Both the position numbers and the translations under genes were made by a program. Shown in pieces: positions 48,857 to 56,852 of a stretch of 64,000 nt of DNA. Under the pieces are notes generated by a model that had not been told where the DNA came from, ran no database searches, and worked only from the letters and a program-made list of their open reading frames with translations. Source of the stretch: Dyella jiangningensis (GTDB lineage: Bacteria > Pseudomonadota > Gammaproteobacteria > Xanthomonadales > Rhodanobacteraceae); contig CP007444.1 in the NCBI GenBank assembly GCA_000632805.1, forward strand, positions 4,700,772 to 4,764,771. Reading direction: 5' to 3'. Positions within the stretch are counted from its first letter, which is position 1. Each line of letters begins with the position of its first letter.

Positions 48857-51190
48857 ATGGTTTCGATGAAACAGGGCTCGCGCCTGCTGGGCGCGCTGGT
48901 GCTGGGTGCACTTTCGACGGGCGCGGCCGCGCAAGGCCGCACGCTCACCAACGACGACTACGCCAAGGCCGAGCGCTACGTGGGCTACAACACCACGCCG
49001 CTGGTCGATCACGCGGTGAGCACCGTGACGTGGCTGGACAACGGCCACTTCTGGTACCGCGACCACGACGCCAAGGGCGATCACTACCTGCGTTACGACG
49101 CTGCCACCGGCAAGAGCACGCCGCTGTTCGATCATGCGCGCCTCGCCGCGGCGCTGGGCAAAGTGCTCGGCAAACCCGTCAAGGCCGACAAGCTGGGCAT
49201 CACCGGCTACGACGAAACTGCCGATGGGCACCTCGATATCGCCCTGCGCGGCAAGCATTACCGCTGCGATGCCAAGGGCAACGCGTGCGCCATCGGCAAC
49301 GACGACAATTCCGAAGCGGTGGGACAGGAGCCTGGCGTGCTCTCGCCGGACAAGCGCAGCGAAGCCTTCGTGCGCGACTGGAACCTGTGGGTGCGCGACG
49401 TCGCCACCGGCAAGGAAACCCAGCTCACCATCGATGGCGTGGAGAACTACGGCTACGCCACCGACAACGCCGGCTGGAAGCACACCAACAAGGCCATCCT
49501 GGTGTGGTCGCCCGATTCGAAGCAGATCGCCACGTTCCAGCAGGACCAACGCAAGACCGGCGACATGGTGATCGTCGGCACCAATGTCGGTCACCCCAAG
49601 GTGGAGAAGTGGAAGTATCCGCTGGTGGGCGACAAGGACGTGACGATGATCGAACGCGTCATCGTCGACGTCGGCAGCCACAAGACGCTGCGCCTGAAGA
49701 TGGAACCCGACCAGCACCGCTCCACCCTGTGCGATGACGTCAGCTGCGGCCGCGACGGTGGCTGGGACGACGTGCAGTGGGCGCCGGATGCCAGCTCGCT
49801 GGCCTTCGTGTCGTCCTCGCGCGATCACAAGCAGGCCTGGTTCCGCGTCGCCAACGTGCATACCGGCGAAGTACGCACCGTGTTCGACGAAAGCGTGCCC
49901 ACCTACTACGAAAGCGGCAACGGCAAGGTCAACTGGCAATACCTGCCGGAAAGCCACGAAGTGGTGTGGTTCAGCGAGCGCAACAACTGGGGCAACCTGT
50001 ACCTCTACGACCTCGACAGCGGCAAGCTCAAGCACGCCATCACCACGGGCGACGGCAACGTCACCGAGGTGCTCAAGGTCGATGCGAAGTCGCGCGTGCT
50101 GTGGTTCCGTGGCGTGGGTCGCGAGCAGGGCGTCAATCCGTATTATCAGCAGTTCTACAAGGTGAGCCTGGACGGCGGTGCGGCCAAGTTGCTCGCGCCG
50201 GAGCCGGCTGACCACACCATCAGCCTGTCGCCGGATGGACGTCTATTCGCCGATGCGTACTCGACGCCGACTACCGCGCCGGTGACCGTGCTTCGCAGCG
50301 CCGACGACGGACATGTGGTGAGCAACATCGCCAAGGCCGACATCTCGCGCCTGCTCGCCACCGGCTGGAAGGTGCCCGAACCGTTCACGGTGAAGGGCCG
50401 CGACGGCAAGACCGACATCTACGGCCTGATGTTCAAGCCGACGAATTTCGATCCATCGAAGAAGTACCCGATCGTCGACTACATCTATCCGGGTCCGCAG
50501 ACCGGCTCGGTCGGTTCGCGCAGCTTCGCGGCCGCGCGCGTCGATCACCAGGCGTTGGCGGAGTTGGGTTTCATCGTGGTCGCGATGGACGGCATGGGCA
50601 CGCCGTGGCGCTCCAAGGCCTTCCATGACGCCTACTTCGGCAACATCGGCGACAACACGCTGCCCGATCAGGTCGCAGGCCTGAAGGAACTCGGCAAGCG
50701 CGATCCGTGGATCGACATGGACCGCGTTGGTATCTGGGGTCATTCCGGTGGCGGCAACGCCACGGTGACGGCGATGTTCCGTCATGCCGACCTGTTCAAG
50801 GTGGGTATCGCCGAGAGCGGCAACCACGACAACCGCAACTACGAAGACGACTGGGCCGAGAAGTGGCAGGGCCTGCTGACCACCGACAAGGACGGCAAGA
50901 GCAATTACGACGACCAGGCCAACCAGAACCACGCGGAAGGCTTGAAGGGTCACCTGCTGCTGGCGCACGGCACCATGGACGACAACGTGCCGCCGTACGA
51001 AACGCTGCTGGTGGTCGATGCGCTGATCAAGGCCAACAAGGACTTCGACCTGCTGCTGATCCCCAATGCCCGCCACGGCTACGGTGCCGCAAGCAACTAC
51101 ATGATGCGCAAGCGCTGGGACTACTTCGTGCGCAACCTCGCCGGCGAAACGCCGCCGAAGGAGTACACGATGAAGCCACCGAAGGATTGA
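48857..51190 (+). CDS. S9 family dipeptidyl peptidase IV-like serine peptidase
   Basis: A secreted 777-residue enzyme. A signal peptide (LLGALVLGALSTGAAAQ) is followed by an eight-bladed beta-propeller region and a C-terminal alpha/beta hydrolase domain. The nucleophile motif is GHSGGG (Ser near residue 630) where many DPP IV enzymes have GWSYGG; Asp lies in HGTMDDNVPP and His in NARHGYG. The family cleaves X-Pro or X-Ala dipeptides from peptide N-termini in the periplasm. GGGGAG precedes the ATG. It is a further member of the peptidase set in this window. Confidence 0.93.
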   Translation: MVSMKQGSRLLGALVLGALSTGAAAQGRTLTNDDYAKAERYVGYNTTPLVDHAVSTVTWLDNGHFWYRDHDAKGDHYLRYDAATGKSTPLFDHARLAAALGKVLGKPVKADKLGITGYDETADGHLDIALRGKHYRCDAKGNACAIGNDDNSEAVGQEPGVLSPDKRSEAFVRDWNLWVRDVATGKETQLTIDGVENYGYATDNAGWKHTNKAILVWSPDSKQIATFQQDQRKTGDMVIVGTNVGHPKVEKWKYPLVGDKDVTMIERVIVDVGSHKTLRLKMEPDQHRSTLCDDVSCGRDGGWDDVQWAPDASSLAFVSSSRDHKQAWFRVANVHTGEVRTVFDESVPTYYESGNGKVNWQYLPESHEVVWFSERNNWGNLYLYDLDSGKLKHAITTGDGNVTEVLKVDAKSRVLWFRGVGREQGVNPYYQQFYKVSLDGGAAKLLAPEPADHTISLSPDGRLFADAYSTPTTAPVTVLRSADDGHVVSNIAKADISRLLATGWKVPEPFTVKGRDGKTDIYGLMFKPTNFDPSKKYPIVDYIYPGPQTGSVGSRSFAAARVDHQALAELGFIVVAMDGMGTPWRSKAFHDAYFGNIGDNTLPDQVAGLKELGKRDPWIDMDRVGIWGHSGGGNATVTAMFRHADLFKVGIAESGNHDNRNYEDDWAEKWQGLLTTDKDGKSNYDDQANQNHAEGLKGHLLLAHGTMDDNVPPYETLLVVDALIKANKDFDLLLIPNARHGYGAASNYMMRKRWDYFVRNLAGETPPKEYTMKPPKD

Positions 51191-51200
51191 TGTTGTCGAG

Positions 51201-51223
51201 CCCCTCTCCCTCTGGGAGAGGGG
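51201..51223. repeat. CTCTCCC hairpin after the S9 peptidase gene
   Basis: CCCCTCTCCC and GGGAGAGGGG form a perfect 10-bp stem with a TCT loop, 11 bases after the stop codon. It lacks a T-run. It belongs to the dispersed CTCTCCC palindrome family also seen at 3548 and 47335. Confidence 0.7.
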
Positions 51224-51300
51224 TTTGGTGAGAGGGTGCGGACTTGCGAAATGCCTAATGGCCGCGCTCCGCCTGCACCCTCATCCACCTGCCGGCACCT

Positions 51301-51447
51301 TCTCTCCCACAGGGAGTACCTTCGGGTCGCCAAAGGGAGGAGGGTTCGCGATTGAAGGTTTGGCCGGCGCCCAAGGTTTCGGACATTTCGCCGAAGCCTG
51401 AAGCTCTTCTCCTCCCGGCGACCCGAAGGTATTCACGGTAGGAGAGA
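51301..51447. repeat. Imperfect inverted repeat with arms of about 40 bases
   Basis: The left arm (51301-51342) and right arm (51409-51447) are inverted copies sharing a perfect 14-base core, ACCTTCGGGTCGCC/GGCGACCCGAAGGT, and similar TCTCTCC and GGGAGGAG flanks. They enclose about 66 bases. The 51191-51612 gap holds these repeats and the hairpin at 51201 but no gene. Confidence 0.75.
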
Positions 51448-51612
51448 GGGGGTGGGGAGAGGGTGCGAACTCGCGGTACCTGCAATGACGCCGCTTCGCC
51501 CCACACCCTCACCCACCTGCAACCGAAGAGGCTCCCGCCGAGCTAGCGCCTTCGTCCATTGGAGGAAGAACTCACCCACCGAGCTCTCCATTCCAGGCGA
51601 GTCCTCCACCCT

Positions 51613-53766
51613 TCAACGCAAACTCGTCGGCTTCGCCACGCCCCTGGCAATGGCATCGTCGAGCAGCTTTTCCATCTGGCTGTCGGCCTTGCTGTCTTCG
51701 CTGCGCTGGCGTTCTTCCAGCGCTTCCTGCTGCCGCTCCAGTTCGCGTTCCTGGCGGGCGAGCTCTTCCTGCTGGTGCTGGAACTCGCGGTCTTCCGACG
51801 GCGTGCGGGCGCGTGACGCCACCGCGCGGATTTCGTTGTCCAGCATGCGGATCTGCGTGTCCATCTCACGCAGGTCGGCCTGCGTAACGCCCGGCTTGGA
51901 TGCGAGCGAGGCGCGTTGCGATTGCAGCTGGGCGCGCTGGGATTCGAGCGCGCCATGGCGGGCCGCCAGCTCACTCTGCTGCGCAGCAAGTTCACCCTCG
52001 CGGTTGGCCATGCGGCTCTGGATGCTGGCGATGCGTGACTGCTCGCCGGCGATGCGGCTTTCCATGGATGAGATCTCGTGCATCGGCGCATAGGCATCGC
52101 GTGCATGGTCGATGGTGGCGGCATCGCGCACGACATAGGCCTGGTTGCCGCGACGGAACCACAGCAGCGGTTCGGACCCCTTGCGTTCGCGCTTCGCCGC
52201 TTCGATGTCGTGGTCGGTGCCGTTGACGAGGATGGTACTGGCCTTGTCGTCGAACAGTGCGAAGCCGTTCCGCGCGTCGCTATCGATGTCGATATCCACG
52301 TGGCGGCCACGCATTCCGATGCTCGGCGGCGTCGGCGGAGTAGGCGGCGTCATCGGTGTGGGCGGAGTCGCTGGCGTCGCCGGGGTGGCAGGGGTCGGCG
52401 GCGTGAGCGGGGTGATTGGCGTCGCCGGTGTAGGCGGCGTCGGAGGTGCCGGTGGTGTGGCAGGAGCCGGCGGCGCAGACGGTGGTTCCGGCACCCAGCC
52501 ATGCGAGGTGCTGGCGAGTGTCGCTTTTGTCGCCGGCGTGGCCTTTGCGGCGTGCTTGGCTCCCGCGGCGGGCGCGGCTTGTACCACTGGAGCTGCCGAG
52601 ATGGCCGGCACGGCTTTCGGTGCCGGCTGCACGCTCGGCGCGATCGCTGCCGCAGGAGCCGCGACGGTGGAAGCCGGTGCCGGCGATTCGGCAGCCGCTT
52701 CCGTGACGCGATAAGGCAACACGCCCGCGCCGGCCACGATCAGGATGAGCAAGGCGCTGCGTGCACGCGAGGTGGCATCGTGCGATGCGGTTTGCAGCAT
52801 GGTCAGTCGCCGCTTGAGATTGAGGAAGGTGGGCGATGCACCGGCCAGACCCGCGTGCAGCGGATGGGCGACGCCCAGGCGCAACAACAGGCGACCATAG
52901 TCCTGCGGTGCCGCGTGATGCTGTTGCATGACTTGCGCATCGCAGGCCGCTTCGCGATTCAACGCGTACTCGCGCATCGCCCAGCTCACCACGGGGTGAA
53001 AGAAGAACACACGTTGCGCCATGGCCGGCACCCAGCCGAGCCACAGATCGCCACGACGCAAGTGGGCGAGCTCGTGTGCGAGTGCAAGCGCCGACTCTTC
53101 CGCCGTCAGCGCATGTTCCGAGGGCAGCAGCACCACCGGCTGCCACCAGCCGCTTACCTGTGGCGACCGGATGGCGTCGGAGACACGCAGTTCGGGACAG
53201 CGGCGCAGGCCCATCGCGCGCGCTTGCGTACGGCACGCTTCCTGCAGCGCGGCATCATCAAGCACATGCGAATGGCGCAGCACCACCCGTGCTTGACGCC
53301 ACTGGCGCGCGGCTACCATGAGGTGCACCAGCACGCCAGCCAGCCACAACGCGAGCAGGATGTTTCCCCAAGGCAGCGAGGCATCGCTCGCTGCGGCCAC
53401 ATGCGGTACGTCGGACGCGTTACGTTCGTCCACCAGCGGCGACGACGGATTCGAGGCACCGCCAAAATTCCCGATGCGATGTTCGCTGGGCGCAACGAAC
53501 GTGGGCGCAGCCGGCACGCTGGCGATCACTTGCACTGCCTCGGGCTTGGCCGGCGACAGCAAGGGCAGCGATACCGGCGTCGGCAGCATCAATCCCAGCA
53601 ATACCTGCAAGCCGACGAGCCACCACAGCAGCGACCGCGTGGACGCGCTGAGGCGCGGCGCGAGCCTGCAAATGAGCGCGATCGCGGCGATCAACAGCAC
53701 TGCCTGCAGCGACGTCCAGCCGAGGCGGCCGGGCAGCGCGTCCATCCATAGCGAGAGCGAAGTCAT
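51613..53766 (-). CDS. BlaR1-like M56 family peptidase with Thr-Pro repeats and coiled-coil tail
   Basis: A 717-residue membrane protein. The N-terminal 340 residues form an M56 domain: several TM helices (LLWWLVGLQVLLGLMLP), the zinc motif AHELAHLRRGD and the downstream ligand segment ALNREAACDAQV. Instead of the penicillin-binding sensor of BlaR1/MecR1, the rest contains an Ala/Pro-rich part, a run of TPPTP/TPATP repeats (residues about 430-480), a short beta-rich part with HVDIDIDSDARNGF, and a long coiled coil (SSMESRIAGEQSRIASIQSR, then EELARQERELERQQEALEER). It lies one base after the BlaI-like gene. The signal it senses is unknown. Confidence 0.9.
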   Translation of the reverse strand: MTSLSLWMDALPGRLGWTSLQAVLLIAAIALICRLAPRLSASTRSLLWWLVGLQVLLGLMLPTPVSLPLLSPAKPEAVQVIASVPAAPTFVAPSEHRIGNFGGASNPSSPLVDERNASDVPHVAAASDASLPWGNILLALWLAGVLVHLMVAARQWRQARVVLRHSHVLDDAALQEACRTQARAMGLRRCPELRVSDAIRSPQVSGWWQPVVLLPSEHALTAEESALALAHELAHLRRGDLWLGWVPAMAQRVFFFHPVVSWAMREYALNREAACDAQVMQQHHAAPQDYGRLLLRLGVAHPLHAGLAGASPTFLNLKRRLTMLQTASHDATSRARSALLILIVAGAGVLPYRVTEAAAESPAPASTVAAPAAAIAPSVQPAPKAVPAISAAPVVQAAPAAGAKHAAKATPATKATLASTSHGWVPEPPSAPPAPATPPAPPTPPTPATPITPLTPPTPATPATPATPPTPMTPPTPPTPPSIGMRGRHVDIDIDSDARNGFALFDDKASTILVNGTDHDIEAAKRERKGSEPLLWFRRGNQAYVVRDAATIDHARDAYAPMHEISSMESRIAGEQSRIASIQSRMANREGELAAQQSELAARHGALESQRAQLQSQRASLASKPGVTQADLREMDTQIRMLDNEIRAVASRARTPSEDREFQHQQEELARQERELERQQEALEERQRSEDSKADSQMEKLLDDAIARGVAKPTSLR

Positions 53767-53767
53767 G

Positions 53768-54154
53768 TCAGGTCTCCTTGCGCCGCGTCTGCAGCTGGAC
53801 CACGAGGGCTTCCAGTTCGGCCAGTTCCGAATCGCTCACCTGGCCGCGCTCGGACATCCACGCCACGAAGGGTGAGACCGAGCCGCTGAGGGTCTTCTCG
53901 ACGAACTGCCCGACGGCGCTGCGCATCACTTCGCCGGGGCCGGTGGCGGGGCTGTAGCGATACACGCCCTGCACCTGGCGACGACGCAGGTATGCCTTGC
54001 TGCGCAGGCGCTCCATCATGGTCAACACGGTGGAGCGCGCCAGGCCACGGGGTTCGCCGTAGCCGGTCGCGACTTCGCCGACCGATGCGTTGCTGTGTTC
54101 GGCGATGTACTGCAGGAGCGCCAGCTCCTGGTCGCCGATGGTGGCCTTGCCCAT
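53768..54154 (-). CDS. BlaI/MecI/CopY family repressor
   Basis: A 128-residue winged-helix repressor: KATIGDQELALLQYIAEHSN, ARSTVLTMMERLRSKAYLRR and GVYRYSPATGPGEVMRSAVG are characteristic of the BlaI family, with a C-terminal dimerisation helix region (ELAELEALVVQLQTRRKE). AAGGA lies 8 bases before ATG 54154; an earlier GTG in frame is less likely. It forms an operon with the BlaR1-like peptidase, which would cleave it when activated. Two TACA-N2-TGTA operators directly upstream indicate autorepression. Confidence 0.94.
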   Translation of the reverse strand: MGKATIGDQELALLQYIAEHSNASVGEVATGYGEPRGLARSTVLTMMERLRSKAYLRRRQVQGVYRYSPATGPGEVMRSAVGQFVEKTLSGSVSPFVAWMSERGQVSDSELAELEALVVQLQTRRKET

Positions 54155-54169
54155 GTGCACGATCCTTGG

Positions 54170-54187
54170 TGACTACATCTGTAGTCA
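54170..54187. promoter_or_regulatory. BlaI-type operator 1
   Basis: TGACTACATCTGTAGTCA contains TACA-N2-TGTA with 8-base symmetric arms, the consensus of BlaI/MecI operators. It lies 15 bases before the repressor start. Confidence 0.88.
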
Positions 54188-54196
54188 CGCTACGCC

Positions 54197-54216
54197 TTGA
54201 CTACAGATGTAGTCAA
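54197..54216. promoter_or_regulatory. BlaI-type operator 2
   Basis: TTGACTACAGATGTAGTCAA is a 20-base palindrome with the same TACA-N2-TGTA core, 28 bases centre-to-centre from operator 1. On the minus strand its TTGACT can serve as the -35 element of the repressor promoter. The remainder of 54217-54508 shows no gene that can be supported. Confidence 0.88.
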
Positions 54217-54508
54217 TAGGCCGTCGGGCATTTCGAGAACTGTCGCTCGCCTTGTTGCATCGCACAAGAAACGGAGTAGAGTGCGCGCCGTCCTCATCCA
54301 GCAGCGCGCATCGGAGTGCGCTTATGAAGACCTCATCCTGCGTCATCGCTGCAGTGCCCGTCCTCGCTCGGCCCTCGCTCCCGCCAGCGGATTAGCGCAC
54401 TACCACCCTAGCCATCACGGCTTTGACGACGACGCGCACCGCTGTGTCGCGCCCGGCCGTATGGACGTCCAAACCGGCATACGCCGCTGATCCATCACGA
54501 GGAAAACC

Positions 54509-54706
54509 ATGAAGACGCTTGTCGTCTGGCTGGCGCATCGGCCGTGGCCGTTCGTCGTCTGCCTGCTGCTGTACGTCGGTTTTATCGGTCCGGAACTCAT
54601 CTCGGCCGCCAGCACCACCGCGGTGCTGCTTGGCCTGGTGTTTCTGGCATTGCTCGTGGCCTGGGGCATCGTGCTCCTGCGTCACGGTTTCACCCACAAG
54701 GAATGA
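54509..54706 (+). CDS. Small membrane protein with two TM segments
   Basis: A 65-residue protein, MKTLVVWLAHRPWPFVVCLL onward. Two hydrophobic helices (PWPFVVCLLLYVGFIGPELI, and TAVLLGLVFLALLVAWGIVL) are separated by a short SAASTT turn, and the C-terminus RHGFTHKE is charged. GAGGAAAA precedes the ATG. Its stop lies 6 bases before the start of the SPFH lipoprotein gene, so the two form an operon. No family is recognised; it could be a membrane partner of the SPFH protein. Confidence 0.75.
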   Translation: MKTLVVWLAHRPWPFVVCLLLYVGFIGPELISAASTTAVLLGLVFLALLVAWGIVLLRHGFTHKE

Positions 54707-54711
54707 TCTCC

Positions 54712-55578
54712 ATGAAACGCGTAGTGAAGTTGTCCCTTTCGCTTTCGGCGCTGTTGTTGGCGGCCTGTTCCAAGGTGCCGGCAGGCAATGTCGGCGTGAA
54801 GTTCCAGATGTATGGCGACGGCAAGGGCGCGCTGCAGGAGCTGCCGCCGGGCCGTTACTGGGTGGGCTGGGGATACGAGATGTACACCTTCCCCACCTTC
54901 ACCCAGACCTATACCTTCACGCGCTCGTCGAATGAAGGACGCCCGGTGGACGAATCCATCAGCTTCCAGACGTCGCAGGGCCTCACCGTGAATGCGGACG
55001 TGGGCATCACCTATCACATCGATCCGAGCAAGGTGACGCTGATCTTCCAGAAGTACCGCAAGGGCATCGACGAGATCACCGACGTGTACCTGCGCAACAT
55101 GGTGCGCGACGCGCTGGTGAAGGAGGCGGCCAGCCTGGACATCGAATCGGTGTACGGCAAGGGCAAGGCAAACCTCATCGAATCCGTGCAACGCGACGTG
55201 AGCGACGAGGTCGGCCCGGTCGGCATCGTGGTGGAAAAGATCTACTGGATCGGCGAGCTGCGCCTGCCCGAGAACGTCGTGCAGTCGATCAACGCGAAGA
55301 TCCAGGCAACGCAGATGGCCGAGCAGCGCCAGAACGAAGTGGCGCAGGCACAGGCGGAGGCGCAGAAGGTGGAGGCCGAAGCGCAAGGCCAGGCGCAGGC
55401 ACGCATCACCATCGCCGAGGCCGAAGCGAAAGCCATCGCGCTGAAGGGCGAGGCGCTGCGGCAGAACCCCAACGTGGTGCAGATGTCGGCCATCGAGAAG
55501 TGGGATGGGCGGCTCCCCACGTACAGCGGCGGCGCGCTGCCCTTCCTGCACCTCAATGCACCGGATGGCAACAAGTGA
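54712..55578 (+). CDS. SPFH/prohibitin domain lipoprotein
   Basis: A 288-residue protein. The N-terminus MKRVVKLSLSLSALLLAACS is a lipoprotein signal with lipobox LAAC, so the mature protein is lipid-anchored outside the cytoplasm. The body is an SPFH (band 7/prohibitin) domain: ISFQTSQGLTVNADVGITYH, YLRNMVRDALVKEAASLDIE and VEKIYWIGELRLPENVVQSI, followed by the usual Ala/Glu/Gln coiled coil (EVAQAQAEAQKVEAEAQGQA). AAGGA lies 8 bases before ATG 54712; ATG 54703 in frame is too close to it. Exported SPFH proteins without a TM helix are less common than membrane-embedded ones. Confidence 0.88.
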   Translation: MKRVVKLSLSLSALLLAACSKVPAGNVGVKFQMYGDGKGALQELPPGRYWVGWGYEMYTFPTFTQTYTFTRSSNEGRPVDESISFQTSQGLTVNADVGITYHIDPSKVTLIFQKYRKGIDEITDVYLRNMVRDALVKEAASLDIESVYGKGKANLIESVQRDVSDEVGPVGIVVEKIYWIGELRLPENVVQSINAKIQATQMAEQRQNEVAQAQAEAQKVEAEAQGQAQARITIAEAEAKAIALKGEALRQNPNVVQMSAIEKWDGRLPTYSGGALPFLHLNAPDGNK

Positions 55579-55656
55579 GTGGCTGCCGGCCATGCTTCGG
55601 CATGGCCGGCACGCTTTGCGGTTTAGTGTCGCTTCGGTCAAAAACGCCCGTCGTCT

Positions 55657-55670
55657 TTGATCGACATCAA
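55657..55670. promoter_or_regulatory. FNR/ANR box upstream of the first hemerythrin
   Basis: TTGATCGACATCAA is a perfect TTGAT-N4-ATCAA site, 60 bases before the hemerythrin start. It indicates oxygen-dependent control by an FNR-family regulator. Confidence 0.8.
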
Positions 55671-55729
55671 GCCCGGCGCAGGGAAAAACACGGCCAATAG
55701 CCGGACTACTGCGCAAGGGAGGGTGCGAT

Positions 55730-56200
55730 ATGCCCCGCATGATCTGGCAAGACGACCTCAATACCGGCATCAAGGTCATCGACAATCAACACCGGCGCAT
55801 CGTGGAGATGATCAACCATCTCCACGATGCCATGGAGCATCGGGATCGCCGGGAAATCAGCGACATTCTCGACGAGCTGGTGGACTACACGCTGTCCCAC
55901 TTCACCTTCGAGGAATCGTTGATGGAGGACGCCGGCTACGAGTTCACCCGAGCGCACAAGCGCGTGCACGAAGTGTTCGTCAAGCGCGTCTCGGAGTACC
56001 GGCTGCGCTTCCGGGCCGGCGAAGAGATCGGCAACGAGCTGCTGCACACGCTCTCGCACTGGCTGTTCAACCACATTCGCAATGACGACAAGGCCATCGT
56101 CGATTCGGTGCGCCGCCACCTCCACGCGGTCGGCACCGAAGAGCATGGCAGCGGGTGGCTGGCGCGATCCCTGCGCCGATTCTTTGGCACCGCCCACTGA
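55730..56200 (+). CDS. Bacteriohemerythrin 1
   Basis: A 156-residue hemerythrin-domain protein. WQDDLNTGIKVIDNQHRRIV contains the first His ligand, YTLSHFTFEESLMEDAGYEF the HxxxE pair, HKRVHEVFVKRV the next two histidines, and LSHWLFNHIRNDDK the HxxxxD ligands of the di-iron centre. The extra C-terminal 25 residues end RRFFGTAH. Such proteins bind O2 reversibly, buffering or transporting it, often in microaerobic bacteria. It is a close paralogue of the protein at 56339, and both have FNR-like boxes upstream. Confidence 0.95.
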   Translation: MPRMIWQDDLNTGIKVIDNQHRRIVEMINHLHDAMEHRDRREISDILDELVDYTLSHFTFEESLMEDAGYEFTRAHKRVHEVFVKRVSEYRLRFRAGEEIGNELLHTLSHWLFNHIRNDDKAIVDSVRRHLHAVGTEEHGSGWLARSLRRFFGTAH

Positions 56201-56265
56201 CGGCACGGCCGGGCGTCGGATGCCGCCGTCGCCAACCCATGTCCGGCAAGGGCTATGCCTTGTTA

Positions 56266-56279
56266 CTGACCCACATCAA
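56266..56279. promoter_or_regulatory. Degenerate FNR-like box upstream of the second hemerythrin
   Basis: CTGACCCACATCAA retains the right half ATCAA and a TGA core on the left at the same N4 spacing as 55657-55670, and lies 60 bases before the start codon, exactly as in the first copy. Confidence 0.55.
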
Positions 56280-56338
56280 CGCGGGCCAGGAAACTATCGG
56301 CAACCTCTGTCGGCGAAAGGGAGACAGGGGGTAAGGAA

Positions 56339-56809
56339 ATGATGAGGATTGAATGGAGGGATGATCTCGATACCGGTATCGAGGTCATCGATAACCAGCA
56401 TCGACGCATGGTCGCTTTGGCCAACGCGGTGTGCGAAGCCCAGGCCAGGGGCGACCAGGCCGCCATCGCGGACGTGCTCGAAGGGCTGCTGGACTACACG
56501 CTGTCGCACTTCACCTTCGAAGAAGCGCTGATGGAGGACGCCGGCTACACGTTCGTCGACGCTCACAAGCGGGTGCATGAAGTGTATGCGGAGCGCATCG
56601 AGGCCTACCGGCGGCGCTTTCGTGCCGGTGAAGACATCGCCGAGGAACTGCGCACGATGCTGATCGGATGGCTGTTCCAGCACATCCGGAACGACGACTG
56701 GGCCTACGTGGACTCGGTCAAGCGCAACATCCTCAAGTTGACCGGCGACACCAGCGAGGATGGGTGGCTTTCCATCACGCTGCGACGGTTCTTCGGCGCG
56801 CGCAAATGA
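56339..56809 (+). CDS. Bacteriohemerythrin 2
   Basis: A 156-residue paralogue of the preceding gene, same length and clearly similar throughout (WRDDLDTGIEVIDNQHRRMV, YTLSHFTFEEALMEDAGYTF, HKRVHEVYAERI, GWLFQHIRNDDW, ending RRFFGARK). All di-iron ligands are present. The two genes are a tandem duplication that included the promoter, since both have an FNR-type box 60 bases before the start. A change in the LSHWLFNH stretch to MLIGWLFQH leaves the ligands intact. Different expression or affinity is possible. AAGGGAGA precedes the start. Confidence 0.95.
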   Translation: MMRIEWRDDLDTGIEVIDNQHRRMVALANAVCEAQARGDQAAIADVLEGLLDYTLSHFTFEEALMEDAGYTFVDAHKRVHEVYAERIEAYRRRFRAGEDIAEELRTMLIGWLFQHIRNDDWAYVDSVKRNILKLTGDTSEDGWLSITLRRFFGARK

Positions 56810-56852
56810 AGAACGGCGGCGCCGCGCACCCGTGGCGCGCGGCGCCGACCGG

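Noticed and set aside
52310..52500. Short repeats of about 12-15 bases that could suggest a CRISPR or minisatellite
   Set aside because: They encode the TPxTP amino acid repeats of the BlaR1-like protein, are in frame and vary at third positions; no spacers are present.
52078..53751. A 557-codon plus-strand open frame opposite the BlaR1-like gene
   Set aside because: Arg-rich mirror of the Thr-Pro repeats; the minus strand has M56 motifs and coupled BlaI.
54323..54394. A 23-codon frame (MKTSSCVIAAVPVLARPSLP) with a fair ribosome binding site upstream of the small membrane protein gene
   Set aside because: Too short to support by itself, no run of regulatory codons typical of a leader peptide and no terminator or attenuator hairpin following it.
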